A stretch of DNA of 64,000 nucleotides from Lentisphaerae bacterium GWF2_50_93 (GTDB lineage: Bacteria; Verrucomicrobiota; Lentisphaeria; Victivallales; GWF2-50-93). The position numbers were made by a program, and so were the translations under genes. The notes beneath the pieces were generated by a model that saw only the letters and a list, made by a program, of their open reading frames with translations, was not told the DNA's origin and made no database searches. The stretch is from positions 1 to 64,000 of the forward strand of contig MHBI01000098.1 of assembly GCA_001804815.1 (NCBI GenBank). The letters are read 5' to 3'. Of the stretch, positions 50,935 to 59,118 are shown piece by piece (position 1 is the first letter of the stretch; every line of letters begins with the position of its first letter).

Positions 50935-52641
50935 ATGAATCCGGAGACCGGTAAATTCAATTTCGCCTCCTCTTTTCCCACGTATTCCCTCGTATCCGTT
51001 TTCCTGGTGACCTTGTCGATGTTCATATTCCTGCTGTTCTACGTCTGGGACACCTATCGTGATTTCAGGGACACCCAGGAATATATCCGTCTCAGCGAAC
51101 TCACAGGGACCATAGCCAACCTTGATGATGTCCTTACAATGGCGGCCAAGACAGCTGCAGGAACCGGGGACCTGAAATGGGAGAAGCGCTACCGCTCCTA
51201 CGAGAAGGAATTGAACGACACGATAAGCGAAGCCATCAGCCTCGAATCAAAATATTCACTCGGAAAATCACTGCTCAAGGTCGATGATTCCAATAAGGAA
51301 CTCTGTGAGATGACGGACAAGGCCTTCAACCTGGTCCGCATAGGCCAGCTCGAGGCCGCATCTTATCTGCTCAACAACGAGGACTACGAGAACCAGAAGA
51401 AATTATACCGCGCAGGAACAGATCAGATCACTTCCGCGATAAACTCGTTCATAAAGGAGCGGTGCGAGGAATATCATTTCCAGTCATACGTGACCTTGGT
51501 ATTCGCGTCAATAGCAATCCCCTTCCTGCTGCTTTCCTGGATCTCAGTCTCTAGAATGCTCAGGAAACACGACACCGACCATGACAGGTTCCAGCTGAAG
51601 CTCATGGAAAGCGAACAGCGCTTCCGAGACCTCACCGAAAATACAAGCGACTGGATATGGGAGATCAACTGCCAGCTCCAATTCACTTATACCAATCCCA
51701 ATGTAAAAGACATTTTGGGTTACACGCCGGAGGAGCTCATCGGAAAGAGAATCTACGATTTCATGTCTGAAGACGAGGTTCCCAAGATGAATGAGTTCGC
51801 AGCGGCTCTTGCAAAAAATCCCCAGCCATTCCATAATCTTGAAAACAAGAACATCCACAAGGACGGATCCCTGCGCATACTGGAGACGAGCGGGATCCCC
51901 ATCTATTGCCGGGACGGCACAATAAATGGATACCGTGGCATCGACCGGGACATAACGGACCGCAGGCAGGCTGAAAAAGCACTGTGGCAGGAACAGAACC
52001 TGCTGAACAGGATAACCGAGACAAGCCCAATCGGGATAACCGTGCTTAACAGGCAGGGAGTCATCATATACGCAAATAATGAAGCCGTATCCATACTGGG
52101 GCTGCCAAAGGAGAAGCTGACGCATCTCTCCTACGATTCCCCCGAGTGGAAGATCACAGATTTCGAGGGCAAGGAAATCCCAGAGGACATGCTTCCGTTC
52201 AATGTCGTCAGGAAAAACAGGAAGCCGATCCTGAATTTCCGCCACGCACTGTTAAAAAACAAAGATGAAAAGATCTTCCTTTCGATGAATTCGGCGCCAC
52301 TTCTTGACAATGACGGGAATTTTGACGGCATGGTTTCAGCGATTGAGGAAATTACCGAGCAGGTGAAAGCTGAAAACGAAAAGGAGCTCCTGATCAAGAA
52401 ACTCCAGAAGGCCCTTCTGGATGTCAGGACCCTGAGCGGACTCCTGCCGATCTGCGCGAAATGCAAGAAGGTCCGAGATGACAAGGGATACTGGTCGAGC
52501 GTTGAGAAATACATACAGAAACGTTCATCCGTGAAGTTCTCGCATGGCTTCTGTCCTGAATGCTTTGACAAGTACTGCTCGAAATATTTCTCCAATGGAA
52601 AAAGCCCGGCGGAAGACGATACGGATGATGACGAATTCTGA
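50935..52641 (+). CDS. Membrane PAS-domain sensor with C-terminal Cys-rich module, no kinase
   Basis: A 568-residue sensor starting at the ATG at 50935; GGGGGG lies eight bases upstream. Transmembrane helix 1 is about 15-38 (LVSVFLVTLSMFIFLLFYV), then a helical sensor region (40-180) and transmembrane helix 2 (VTLVFASIAIPFLLLSWISV). Two PAS domains follow: SEQRFRDLTENTSDWIWEIN with YTPEELIGKRIYDF and RGIDRDITDRRQAEKAL; then LLNRITETSPIGITVLNRQG with SAIEEITEQVKAE. The C-terminus has LPICAKCKKVRDDKGYW, EKYIQKRSSVKFSHGFCPEC, a paired CxxC module seen in PAS and receiver proteins. No histidine kinase, GGDEF or phosphatase domain is present, so the output must come from this module or partners. 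Confidence 0.82.
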   Translation: MNPETGKFNFASSFPTYSLVSVFLVTLSMFIFLLFYVWDTYRDFRDTQEYIRLSELTGTIANLDDVLTMAAKTAAGTGDLKWEKRYRSYEKELNDTISEAISLESKYSLGKSLLKVDDSNKELCEMTDKAFNLVRIGQLEAASYLLNNEDYENQKKLYRAGTDQITSAINSFIKERCEEYHFQSYVTLVFASIAIPFLLLSWISVSRMLRKHDTDHDRFQLKLMESEQRFRDLTENTSDWIWEINCQLQFTYTNPNVKDILGYTPEELIGKRIYDFMSEDEVPKMNEFAAALAKNPQPFHNLENKNIHKDGSLRILETSGIPIYCRDGTINGYRGIDRDITDRRQAEKALWQEQNLLNRITETSPIGITVLNRQGVIIYANNEAVSILGLPKEKLTHLSYDSPEWKITDFEGKEIPEDMLPFNVVRKNRKPILNFRHALLKNKDEKIFLSMNSAPLLDNDGNFDGMVSAIEEITEQVKAENEKELLIKKLQKALLDVRTLSGLLPICAKCKKVRDDKGYWSSVEKYIQKRSSVKFSHGFCPECFDKYCSKYFSNGKSPAEDDTDDDEF

Positions 52642-52646
52642 ATATG

Positions 52647-52680
52647 AATATTCACTGAAGGACGGAGTCCGGTGAATATT
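52647..52680. terminator. Hairpin between PAS sensor and DUF6062-like gene
   Basis: AATATTCAC (52647-52655) and GTGAATATT (52672-52680) with a 16-base loop between the convergent genes. The left arm continues as TGAA, matching the stem at 21630-21669. Confidence 0.5.
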
Positions 52681-52682
52681 TA

Positions 52683-53342
52683 TCAGTAGTGGCTTCCCTT
52701 GCGTCCGGATATCTTTTCAATCGCCCTGATCCAGGAATCCTTCTCCCCTCCAAACTTCTCTCCGGAATAACGGTAGTCGAATTTCCTGACGAACTCCTTG
52801 AGCTCCGCATCAAGCCCCTTCAATTTCATGGACTCCGCTTCAAGATACGCCGGAATCGTCCTTGAATTCTTCCAGCTCCTGACCGCCAGCGCCATGTGGT
52901 TCAGGCAGAGTCCCTGCGACTTCTCATAGGCCGCACGCAGCTCCATGTTGTCGTAGCTGCCTGAAAAAACCTCCAGATAACGCTTCTCTATCTCGCCGAC
53001 ATGGTTGCAGATGAGGCATTTCCGGGCTGCAATAAGATTGTCCAGCGCCTTGCGGGTCTTCTTCGGATCCGATGGAAAGATGAAATTCGCATGGAAGGTC
53101 TCGATCAGATCCTGGTAGATGATCCCCTGTCCCATGCAGTTCTCGCTCTTCTGGAGCATCCACGCGTGCACGCTGCAGAAGCCGAAGGTCTTCCTGATCC
53201 TGAGCCTTGAGTCGACATCCGTCACTGTCTCGTCAAGGAAGTTATACAGGAACTTCTCAAGCCTCTCCTTCAGGATGGAGCAAAGCGGGCACCCGCTGAC
53301 ATTGAATGATTCTATAAGATTGAAATAATTTAAGTCTTCCAT
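52683..53342 (-). CDS. DUF6062-like Cys-rich protein
   Basis: A 219-residue cytosolic protein with repeated CxxC/CxxH-like motifs: NVSGCPLCSILKERLEKFLY near residue 17, FGFCSVHAWMLQ near 54, AARKCLICNHVGEIEKRYLE near 110 and QGLCLNHMALAV near 142. Cys/His pairs with this spacing point to two zinc or redox sites in a duplicated helical domain, as in DUF6062. The function is unknown. No co-oriented partner adjoins it. The C-terminal end is basic (ISGRKGSHY). Confidence 0.7.
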   Translation of the reverse strand: MEDLNYFNLIESFNVSGCPLCSILKERLEKFLYNFLDETVTDVDSRLRIRKTFGFCSVHAWMLQKSENCMGQGIIYQDLIETFHANFIFPSDPKKTRKALDNLIAARKCLICNHVGEIEKRYLEVFSGSYDNMELRAAYEKSQGLCLNHMALAVRSWKNSRTIPAYLEAESMKLKGLDAELKEFVRKFDYRYSGEKFGGEKDSWIRAIEKISGRKGSHY

Positions 53343-53685
53343 TGGTCCCTTCGTGGTAAAAACGGCTTATCGAATTTGTCTTAAAAGTAGCACAGACATT
53401 CTTGTCTGTGGATTCAAATTTCATTTTCAATCGCAGACCAGCCTTCGCTAAGAAGCTATGGCACGGCACGCAGGAATGTCCGCGTTACCCTCTTTTCGAG
53501 CAGGCTCTAACTATCTTCAAACTTCAAAAGGTAATGCTTCAGCCTAAATTTTCAAAGGTGAAGACATACCACGGATTTGATTCAACAGGCTCCATGTCGT
53601 ATGCCGGAATGGCATTCCAACTTGATGAAACTGCTTGTAAGAATCACCTGCCTGCGTTAGAATATGAAAAACAAGGAGATGCTCC
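53343..53685. other. Gene-poor gap with a short palindrome
   Basis: No good gene. At 53391-53410, CACAGACA and TGTCTGTG form a hairpin with a 4-base loop, a variant of the CACAGGCA/TGCCTGTG stems at 483-519 and 57962-57980. A frame at 53402-53689 runs through it but has no homology or ribosome site and overlaps the lipoprotein start. Confidence 0.5.
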
Positions 53686-53988
53686 ATGAAGATTCCACTT
53701 CTGATAAGACTATCCATCATTCCAGCACTTGCACTCGCCGCCTTCTATCTCAACGGCTGCTCTTCGGACAATGCAGAAGAGACCAAGAAGCTGAACAAGG
53801 ATCTCAAATCCTTCCGCGAGGAGGTCAACAGGGAGGATGCAATCACCAGCAAGGTGATGGAAGACAACCTTGACGACGATCTGAATGAGACTGAGCGGAA
53901 GGCCGTACACCCCATATTCGAGAAAAACCAGAAGGCGCGTGAAAGAATGGCGAATGACGTCTTCGGGGATCAGAAGCCGGCGGAATAA
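53686..53988 (+). CDS. Small lipoprotein with charged helix
   Basis: A 100-residue lipoprotein: signal peptide with lipobox LNGC (Cys about residue 25). The mature part is a charged helix (TKKLNKDLKSFREEVNRED, NETERKAVHPIFEKNQKAR). A short ribosome site (GGAGATGCTCC) precedes the ATG. No family recognised. It is probably anchored in the envelope; function unknown. It is convergent with the NAD cluster and only 33 bases from the nadR-like stop. Confidence 0.65.
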   Translation: MKIPLLIRLSIIPALALAAFYLNGCSSDNAEETKKLNKDLKSFREEVNREDAITSKVMEDNLDDDLNETERKAVHPIFEKNQKARERMANDVFGDQKPAE

Positions 53989-54021
53989 ATTCCCTGATGG
54001 CTGATGCAATGCACCCTAAAA

Positions 54022-54993
54022 TCATGTGAGCATTGCATCAAGCAGTTTTATAGAATGCCGCAGTCTTTCCTCAATCGATCCGCTTGCAAAAGACCAGTGT
54101 TTCCCTGTTGCCGTCAAGGCCTCGACAAAGCGCTCATGCATCCAGTGCCGGATGTGCTCGCCGTCGCGAAGCCCATCCTGTACAAATGGTATCTCGTCTC
54201 CGGACAACAGATAGAGATCATATCTGCGCTTGTTGGCAAGCTCTTCTATCTCAGTGTTTCGCCGGTTCATATACCGTTCATGCCAGATTGAAGTCGCAAA
54301 GGGATCAGTGTCGCATATCAGCACCTTGTTGGCTGTCCGTGCAGCCTCATCCTCGCGTCGCGCCTGCTCCCGTGCAATAACGACAAATTCCTCAGAAGTC
54401 CAGTCGTCTGTAATACCGTTCTTCCATTTCTCAACGCAATAATCACGCCCATATTCTGGCACCCAGCTGGTCCTGTAATGTTCCGCAAGTTGCTGGGCCA
54501 AGGTGGTTTTTCCTGTTGATTCGGCTCCGACAATACATATCCTCTTCACATAATAGGCACGTACACATGGAGAAAGCCATTCCAGACAGTCGAGGGGGTT
54601 TGTCCGGACCATTGTACCGGAACAGGGAAATGCCGTCCTGTCACGATCGACCATAACATGCTTTGCCCCCATGGCCTTGGCATAACCTTCTCCATAATCT
54701 TCCGAAGTGAAGACTACTTCCGGGGCGTTGCCAAGTATCCTGACCGTGTTGGCTGCCCATCCCGGAGTGTCATCATCCGCCAGGGTATCCTCAACGGCAA
54801 TCACATTGACTTCAGGATGCACTTCTTTGATGCACGACATTCGGATGTCAATCGGCACGGCCTGTTCAGGCTTCCAGCATACAAACACGGAGAGTTTTTC
54901 GCATTGGGACGAAGCGGTTCCTATCAGATAGCTGTGCCCTTTGTGGGGAGGACAGAACTTGCCAATCACAATGCCATGCCTATAAGGTTTCAT
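54022..54993 (-). CDS. nadR: NadR-like bifunctional NMN adenylyltransferase / ribosylnicotinamide kinase
   Basis: A 323-residue enzyme that converts nicotinamide riboside to NMN and then to NAD+. The N-terminal nucleotidyltransferase has GKFCPPHKGHSYLI with the HxGH motif near residue 17 and SGTMVRTNPLDCLEWLSP in place of the usual ISGTxVR element. The C-terminal kinase (about 150-320) carries Walker A GAESTGKTTLA and CDTDPFATSIW, the substrate-binding part of the Rnk domain. The N-terminal repressor HTH of E. coli NadR is absent, as in most bacteria. It is the last gene of the operon and overlaps pnuC by ATGA. Confidence 0.92.
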   Translation of the reverse strand: MKPYRHGIVIGKFCPPHKGHSYLIGTASSQCEKLSVFVCWKPEQAVPIDIRMSCIKEVHPEVNVIAVEDTLADDDTPGWAANTVRILGNAPEVVFTSEDYGEGYAKAMGAKHVMVDRDRTAFPCSGTMVRTNPLDCLEWLSPCVRAYYVKRICIVGAESTGKTTLAQQLAEHYRTSWVPEYGRDYCVEKWKNGITDDWTSEEFVVIAREQARREDEAARTANKVLICDTDPFATSIWHERYMNRRNTEIEELANKRRYDLYLLSGDEIPFVQDGLRDGEHIRHWMHERFVEALTATGKHWSFASGSIEERLRHSIKLLDAMLT

Positions 54994-55655
54994 GATGCCA
55001 CCTTTTCAGCCTCCTGTTGCTTCAGGGATTTAAACCATGATATCAATCCTGCAATACACATGCAGATAAATATGGCATAGAGTATCGCTGTCAGATTCAG
55101 GTTTTTCTGAATGTACAGCCAGATGTAAAGAACGTCTGCAGTAATCCATATGTACCAGTTCTCAATTCTCTTCAAGTTGAGCATGTATTGGGCAATCAGG
55201 CTCAGCACCGTCGTCAACGCATCAAGAAATGGGGCGGAATCGTTGATCCTGTGGAAATATTCATGCAATGCGGCAGTAGCTGCAATTCCTATGATTGCGA
55301 GAATCGCAATCTCCTTCACTGAAGTATGGCTGACATGAAGCCTTGTCCGATTCCTGCCTCCATATATCCATTCATACCATCCCATTATTGCAAGCAGTAT
55401 ATAGACAAGCTGAAGAGCCATATCTCCATATAAACGCGATGAGAAGAACAGCATGATGAAAAATATGTTGTTGGCTATACCGACAGGGAAGTTCCAGATG
55501 TTCTGCTCAACGACCATCAAGACACAAACCGCTCCGGTTATGAAACCCAGGGTTTCCGTCAAATCCAAGGGTGCATATTTGAAGATCGACGCCATCAATA
55601 ATATCGCCGATGCCAATATTAGAATAATCCATGAGTATAATCTCAGATTCAGCAT
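54990..55655 (-). CDS. pnuC: PnuC-type nicotinamide riboside transporter
   Basis: A 221-residue membrane carrier with about seven hydrophobic segments. The PnuC signatures are present: TLGFITGAVCVLMVVEQNIW, NFPVGIANNIFFIMLFFSSR and LQLVYILLAIMGWYEWIYGG, then AQYMLNLKRIENWYIWITAD and VLYIWLYIQKNLNLTAILY. PnuC lets nicotinamide riboside in; the NadR kinase next to it traps it by phosphorylation. The ATG at 55655 has a GGAG site six bases upstream; the frame opens further at a TTG (55670). It overlaps the glycohydrolase gene by seven bases. Confidence 0.93.
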   Translation of the reverse strand: MLNLRLYSWIILILASAILLMASIFKYAPLDLTETLGFITGAVCVLMVVEQNIWNFPVGIANNIFFIMLFFSSRLYGDMALQLVYILLAIMGWYEWIYGGRNRTRLHVSHTSVKEIAILAIIGIAATAALHEYFHRINDSAPFLDALTTVLSLIAQYMLNLKRIENWYIWITADVLYIWLYIQKNLNLTAILYAIFICMCIAGLISWFKSLKQQEAEKVAS

Positions 55656-56431
55656 ATCATCTCCTGGCAATACTTAGACTGGAATTCAATCACAACTTCT
55701 CTTAACCTTTCATCCAAAATAGAAAGCGCCGTATCAGCAATTCCCTTTGGAACTCCTTTATAAAAGGGTTCCGCGATACCTCCTGCAATACATGCAATAG
55801 TGTCACTGTCTCCTCCTATCGAAATGGCCTTCCGGACAGCATCCTCATAGTCTTCGGATTCCAGAAATGCCCTGATCGCCTGTGGAACAGAACCCTGGCA
55901 TGAGACATCGAAATCGTAATATTCACGGATGCTGTCCAAGGATTCATCAAGTTCATATGAAAAGTTTCTGACAATGAACTCCCTTATCTCATCCTTGGAC
56001 TTCCCCGTCCGTGCGAGAAATATTGCCGATGCCGTCGCCTGTGCACCCTTTACGCCTTCAGGATGATTATGTGTGAACGCTGCGCTTTCCTTTGCCCGCT
56101 GCAGGACGGTTTCCAAGTCCTGATATGCCCATCCCACAGGACTGACTCTCATCGCTGAACCATTGCCCCAGCTGTTATAGGGTTCATGAATCTTAGCTGT
56201 CGCCCATTTGTGGAAATTGCCACCGTATCCCGCATCAGGGTAATGAAAATAGTAGTCCTCCATTTTCCGGGCGTAATCATGTCCGCGTAGAATCGTGTCA
56301 GCCAATGCCACGGTCAACACCGTGTCATCAGTAAACCTGCAACCCGTCGAAAAAAGAGGGAAATCAGTCGTCTTGATGTTGTTGTGCTCATAGACAGACC
56401 CGATTATGTCTCCTGCAATTGCTCCTAACAT
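55649..56431 (-). CDS. ADP-ribosylglycohydrolase (ARH/DraG family)
   Basis: A 260-residue member of the ADP-ribosylglycohydrolase family, which cleaves ADP-ribose from proteins, nucleic acids or small molecules. The N-terminal GAIAGDIIGSVYEH and FTDDTVLTVALADTILRG provide the first metal ligands; SMRVSPVGWAYQD and FTHNHPEGVKGAQATASAIF are typical; the last metal motif is SIGGDSDTIACIAGGIAEPF. All magnesium-binding Asp positions look intact. It is coded two bases after the macro-domain gene, which deals with ADP-ribose, and before the NMN/NR importer. A strong AGGAGG site precedes it. Confidence 0.93.
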   Translation of the reverse strand: MLGAIAGDIIGSVYEHNNIKTTDFPLFSTGCRFTDDTVLTVALADTILRGHDYARKMEDYYFHYPDAGYGGNFHKWATAKIHEPYNSWGNGSAMRVSPVGWAYQDLETVLQRAKESAAFTHNHPEGVKGAQATASAIFLARTGKSKDEIREFIVRNFSYELDESLDSIREYYDFDVSCQGSVPQAIRAFLESEDYEDAVRKAISIGGDSDTIACIAGGIAEPFYKGVPKGIADTALSILDERLREVVIEFQSKYCQEMIC

Positions 56432-56433
56432 AA

Positions 56434-56976
56434 TTATTCACCCTCCTTTGGTTCCAGTCTCAGTTTCTCGCGTTTTATAAGTTCAAGAGCCTGCTCATAT
56501 AAAGACAAGTCGGCAATACATATCACGATTCTCTCAATTTCCTTATAATCGTCGTTATTCACAACTCGGTCTGCAATCCTGAAGAAGTCCTCAAAATCCA
56601 AATGCCCATATCCAGTAGCCAGCACAGACATTGAAACTTTCTCAATACCGTCTACAGCGCATTGTCGAAGGCAACGGTGCAGGATGTCTTCGACAATTTC
56701 AGGAGACGTATTGTACATTGCATCACAAGGAACGGTATGGAAAAGTTTGCGGTAAGGCATTCCAGAACATACATGTTCAAAGACTTCACCTTGCGATGCA
56801 AATCTGGAACCACGAACATTGAGAAGATCATGCAGTTCTTTTTGGACATGCCGCCCGTATCGGACAGCGAGACATGCGCCAACTCCGCCTGTACAGTTCA
56901 ACATTATATTAGTGGAATAGATCAGTGCCTCAGCATTTTCATCAAGCACATCTATGTTTTTTATCAGTCGTTCCAT
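56434..56976 (-). CDS. Macro-domain protein (ADP-ribose binding/hydrolase)
   Basis: A 180-residue macro domain. IKNIDVLDENAEALIYSTNI at the start and MLNCTGGVGACLAVRYG carry the ADP-ribose-binding loop (GGVGACLA); HTVPCDAMYNTSPEIVEDIL and VSMSVLATGYGHLDFEDFF supply the distal site. Members remove ADP-ribose from proteins or hydrolyse ADP-ribose 1''-phosphate or O-acetyl-ADP-ribose. The GxGxxGG part has some unusual residues, so the exact activity is open. It is coded between the NAD-kinase-like and the glycohydrolase gene in the same operon. Confidence 0.85.
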   Translation of the reverse strand: MERLIKNIDVLDENAEALIYSTNIMLNCTGGVGACLAVRYGRHVQKELHDLLNVRGSRFASQGEVFEHVCSGMPYRKLFHTVPCDAMYNTSPEIVEDILHRCLRQCAVDGIEKVSMSVLATGYGHLDFEDFFRIADRVVNNDDYKEIERIVICIADLSLYEQALELIKREKLRLEPKEGE

Positions 56977-56996
56977 ATCTTGTTCCTTCTTTATTT

Positions 56997-57935
56997 TTAA
57001 ACGACAAGATGCCCGCTTTTATCCGCAACCTTGATCGTCGCCTTGATCCCGGAATTGAACGCAAGATAGTCGTTCTCAATGCCGTCACTGAATATCACAC
57101 CATTGTCCGGCATCCCGGAAGTCAGCAGCATCGGCGTCGTTTCGGTTATCTTGCCAAACACCATGCCCGCCGCAGTAGTCCTGCTGGGAAATGGTTCCCT
57201 GACGAAAAAGTACAGATAGCCGGCATCCCATGGAAGCTTCAGCTTGTTGATGATTGGGATTTCCTTGTTTGCAATGCCGCCCGCGATGCCGGCAGCACCT
57301 GCAAGAACACTCTTCATCCAGCCCGAGGAACCAAGTCCGGTAGAGACGATGATGCCGCTTGATGACTGGTTCTCCTTGTTTGTCCCAAGCGAGATGCTGT
57401 ACCGGGCGGACACGTGTGTCCTTGCGCCAATGAACAGATCGTTCACGGCATAAAGCTTCTGCCCGTCGCTCAATTCAGCCTTCGCCATGGTTATCAATGA
57501 TGTCTTCCGTTTCTTCAAAAAGACGTCTCGGACGACTTTATCAAGATCTCCCACAATGAATGGAAGAAGAACCCCATCCCATCTGCGCGGGTCGGGATTG
57601 ACACCGATTACCGGCTGTTCATGCAGATACTTCAATGTATTCGCAACCAGCCCGTCCTGGCCGAGGACTACGACAAGGTCGTCCTTCCCGAACATGAAGT
57701 TTGGAAGAAATGCCCGTTGCAATATCTGGACTCTGCCCAGCGTACGGAGCGATTCCTCTGCTGAAATGACGGATTTCTTGTATTGGTGATCCTCGTTCAG
57801 ATAGTCAGAGAAGTCGGCTCCGAGATGTTCGACATAGAACTGAGCCTGTGCCAAAGTATTGTATTTGGCGACAAGTTCATCAAGCCTGGTCTGGCGGACA
57901 ACCAGTATGATCTTGTTTTCTGTCAGACGATCCAT
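56997..57935 (-). CDS. NAD-kinase-like protein with altered GGDG motif
   Basis: A 312-residue protein of the diacylglycerol/NAD-kinase fold. The core looks like NadK: DLVVVLGQDGLVANTLKYL near residues 87-104 replaces the strict GGDG with GQDG; AVNDLFIGA (about 165) corresponds to the NE/D motif; and IVSTGLGSSGWMKSV (about 195-210) to the GTxGSTAY-like loop. GVNPDPRRWDGVLLPF is seen in the place of the GVNxGxLGFL motif. The fold is retained but the first motif and others diverge, so substrate may not be NAD. In such operons a similar protein is known next to SPFH proteins. It begins the distal part of the operon, after a 129-base repeat-filled gap. Confidence 0.72.
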   Translation of the reverse strand: MDRLTENKIILVVRQTRLDELVAKYNTLAQAQFYVEHLGADFSDYLNEDHQYKKSVISAEESLRTLGRVQILQRAFLPNFMFGKDDLVVVLGQDGLVANTLKYLHEQPVIGVNPDPRRWDGVLLPFIVGDLDKVVRDVFLKKRKTSLITMAKAELSDGQKLYAVNDLFIGARTHVSARYSISLGTNKENQSSSGIIVSTGLGSSGWMKSVLAGAAGIAGGIANKEIPIINKLKLPWDAGYLYFFVREPFPSRTTAAGMVFGKITETTPMLLTSGMPDNGVIFSDGIENDYLAFNSGIKATIKVADKSGHLVV

Positions 57936-57961
57936 ATCTCACCTCGTTCCTTCCATAAGAT

Positions 57962-57980
57962 CACAGGCAAGATGCCTGTG
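57962..57980. repeat. Short palindrome in the NAD operon
   Basis: CACAGGCA (57962-57969) and TGCCTGTG (57973-57980) with an AGA loop. The same stem sequence forms the hairpin at 483-519. It lies in the gap between the SPFH and NAD-kinase-like genes, 26 bases upstream of the latter on the minus strand. Confidence 0.55.
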
Positions 57981-57986
57981 TTACAT

Positions 57987-58017
57987 TACTTCTTCGGATC
58001 CACGTTCAACAGTTCCT
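57987..58017. repeat. Duplicated 3' end of the SPFH gene (left copy)
   Basis: These 31 bases match the true 3' end of the SPFH gene at 58066-58096 in 28 positions. Read on the minus strand they would encode LLNVDPKK and a stop, against LLKAAPKK in the gene itself. A palindromic element (58019-58068) sits between the two copies. Confidence 0.7.
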
Positions 58018-58018
58018 A

Positions 58019-58068
58019 AGTATGTCGGGTTTTAACCCGACACGTTGGCGGTTTAAAAACCGCCCTAC
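58019..58068. repeat. Two-hairpin dispersed palindrome, full copy B
   Basis: A reverse-oriented version of 22386-22438: TGTCGGGTT/AACCCGACA followed by GGCGGTTT/AAACCGCC, flanked by GTA and TAC. It falls between two 31-base copies of the SPFH gene end and supplies part of the gene's current stop codon (TAG, 58065-58067). Confidence 0.75.
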
Positions 58069-59087
58069 TTCTTCGGAGCCGCTTTCAACAGTTCCTGAAG
58101 GAGTTCAGGAGCTATGTTCAAGTTCCCGATCTTGTCCGCATTTTCAGCCAGGTTCTGGAATGCGGCGGCAATCAACTGCGCCGGCTGCATCCCGGTATTT
58201 GCCAGGGCCTGCATGACCTTAGGATCAACATCCTTGAAAGCCTGCATGACGGCTGTCATCCTGTACGCCTGGGCGTCCGCCTCCTGTTTCTTATTCTGGA
58301 CGGCAAGGGTGACAAGTTCCTTGTTCTTTTCCTCAAGCGTGATCCTGCCCTTCATTTCATCCTGAAGGATCAGCTGCCGTTTCTCCTGGATTATCCTGTC
58401 TGCATCAACCTGGGCCTCTCTTATCTGCCGCTTCTTGTTTTCAACGGCAATTTCCGTGCTGAGTTCGTTTTCCTTGATGGTACGCTCCTGTTCAACTGCG
58501 GCATTCCGGCGCCGATAGATAGCCTCGTCTGCTTCAAGCAGCATCTGCTCGCGTATCTTCGCCTCCAGCGCACGGGCCGTTTCCGGATTTGGCTTCACGG
58601 CCAGGACAGAAAGAGCCATGACCTCGATACCAAGCTGGGTGACAAACTCGGAATTCACAAGGTTCTGCCTGACCTTATGCACCAGTTCGTCAGAAGACTG
58701 CAGCGCCTGCCTGAGAGTCAGCTTCTGGAGTTCCGCCCTCATCAGAACCTGGATCTGGTTTATGACCCTCTGCCATACCTTCTTTGGATCGTCAGACACG
58801 TAGTCCTTGGCATTTTGCGCCAGGGTGAAGTTCAGGATCTGCGCCAGCGTCCTTGGCTCCTTGACCCTGTAGGCCACCTGCCCCTGCATCGTTAAATCCT
58901 GGAAGTCTGCAGTAACTTCGTTGAGGATGAACGGCACGTCGACGCTCGCCATCGGTACAGCCACAAGGGAGGTCGTCGGCGCATAGTAGAAGAAAGAGAT
59001 GCCAGCTCCCTCCCATACAATCCTGCCCGTCTTATACTGTAGAAGATAGGTGTTCGGCAACGCCTTCATGAACCTTATTCCTAACAT
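58065..59087 (-). CDS. SPFH/Band 7 domain protein
   Basis: A 340-residue stomatin/prohibitin-like protein. Residues 10-190 form the SPFH domain (TTSLVAVPMASVDVPFILNE, VTADFQDLTMQGQVAYRVKE, VTQLGIEVMALSVLAVKPNP); residues 190-290 a long charged coiled coil (RRRNAAVEQERTIKENELST, ENKKRQIREAQVDADRIIQE), and the end (VDPKVMQALANTGMQPAQLI) is oligomerisation-like. No clear transmembrane segment is present, so it is probably a peripheral scaffold. SPFH genes are known companions of NAD-kinase-like and Nudix genes in NAD operons. Its 3' end is duplicated around a palindrome. Confidence 0.88.
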   Translation of the reverse strand: MLGIRFMKALPNTYLLQYKTGRIVWEGAGISFFYYAPTTSLVAVPMASVDVPFILNEVTADFQDLTMQGQVAYRVKEPRTLAQILNFTLAQNAKDYVSDDPKKVWQRVINQIQVLMRAELQKLTLRQALQSSDELVHKVRQNLVNSEFVTQLGIEVMALSVLAVKPNPETARALEAKIREQMLLEADEAIYRRRNAAVEQERTIKENELSTEIAVENKKRQIREAQVDADRIIQEKRQLILQDEMKGRITLEEKNKELVTLAVQNKKQEADAQAYRMTAVMQAFKDVDPKVMQALANTGMQPAQLIAAAFQNLAENADKIGNLNIAPELLQELLKAAPKK

Positions 59088-59118
59088 AAGAACCTCCTTT
59101 ACTTTTATTTATCCTTTG

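Noticed and set aside
53402..53689. 95-codon frame before the small lipoprotein gene
   Set aside because: Reads through a hairpin, lacks a ribosome site and overlaps the real lipoprotein start.
57962..57980. This palindrome as an operon terminator
   Set aside because: No U-run follows on the minus strand, and the genes on both sides belong to the same functional cluster.
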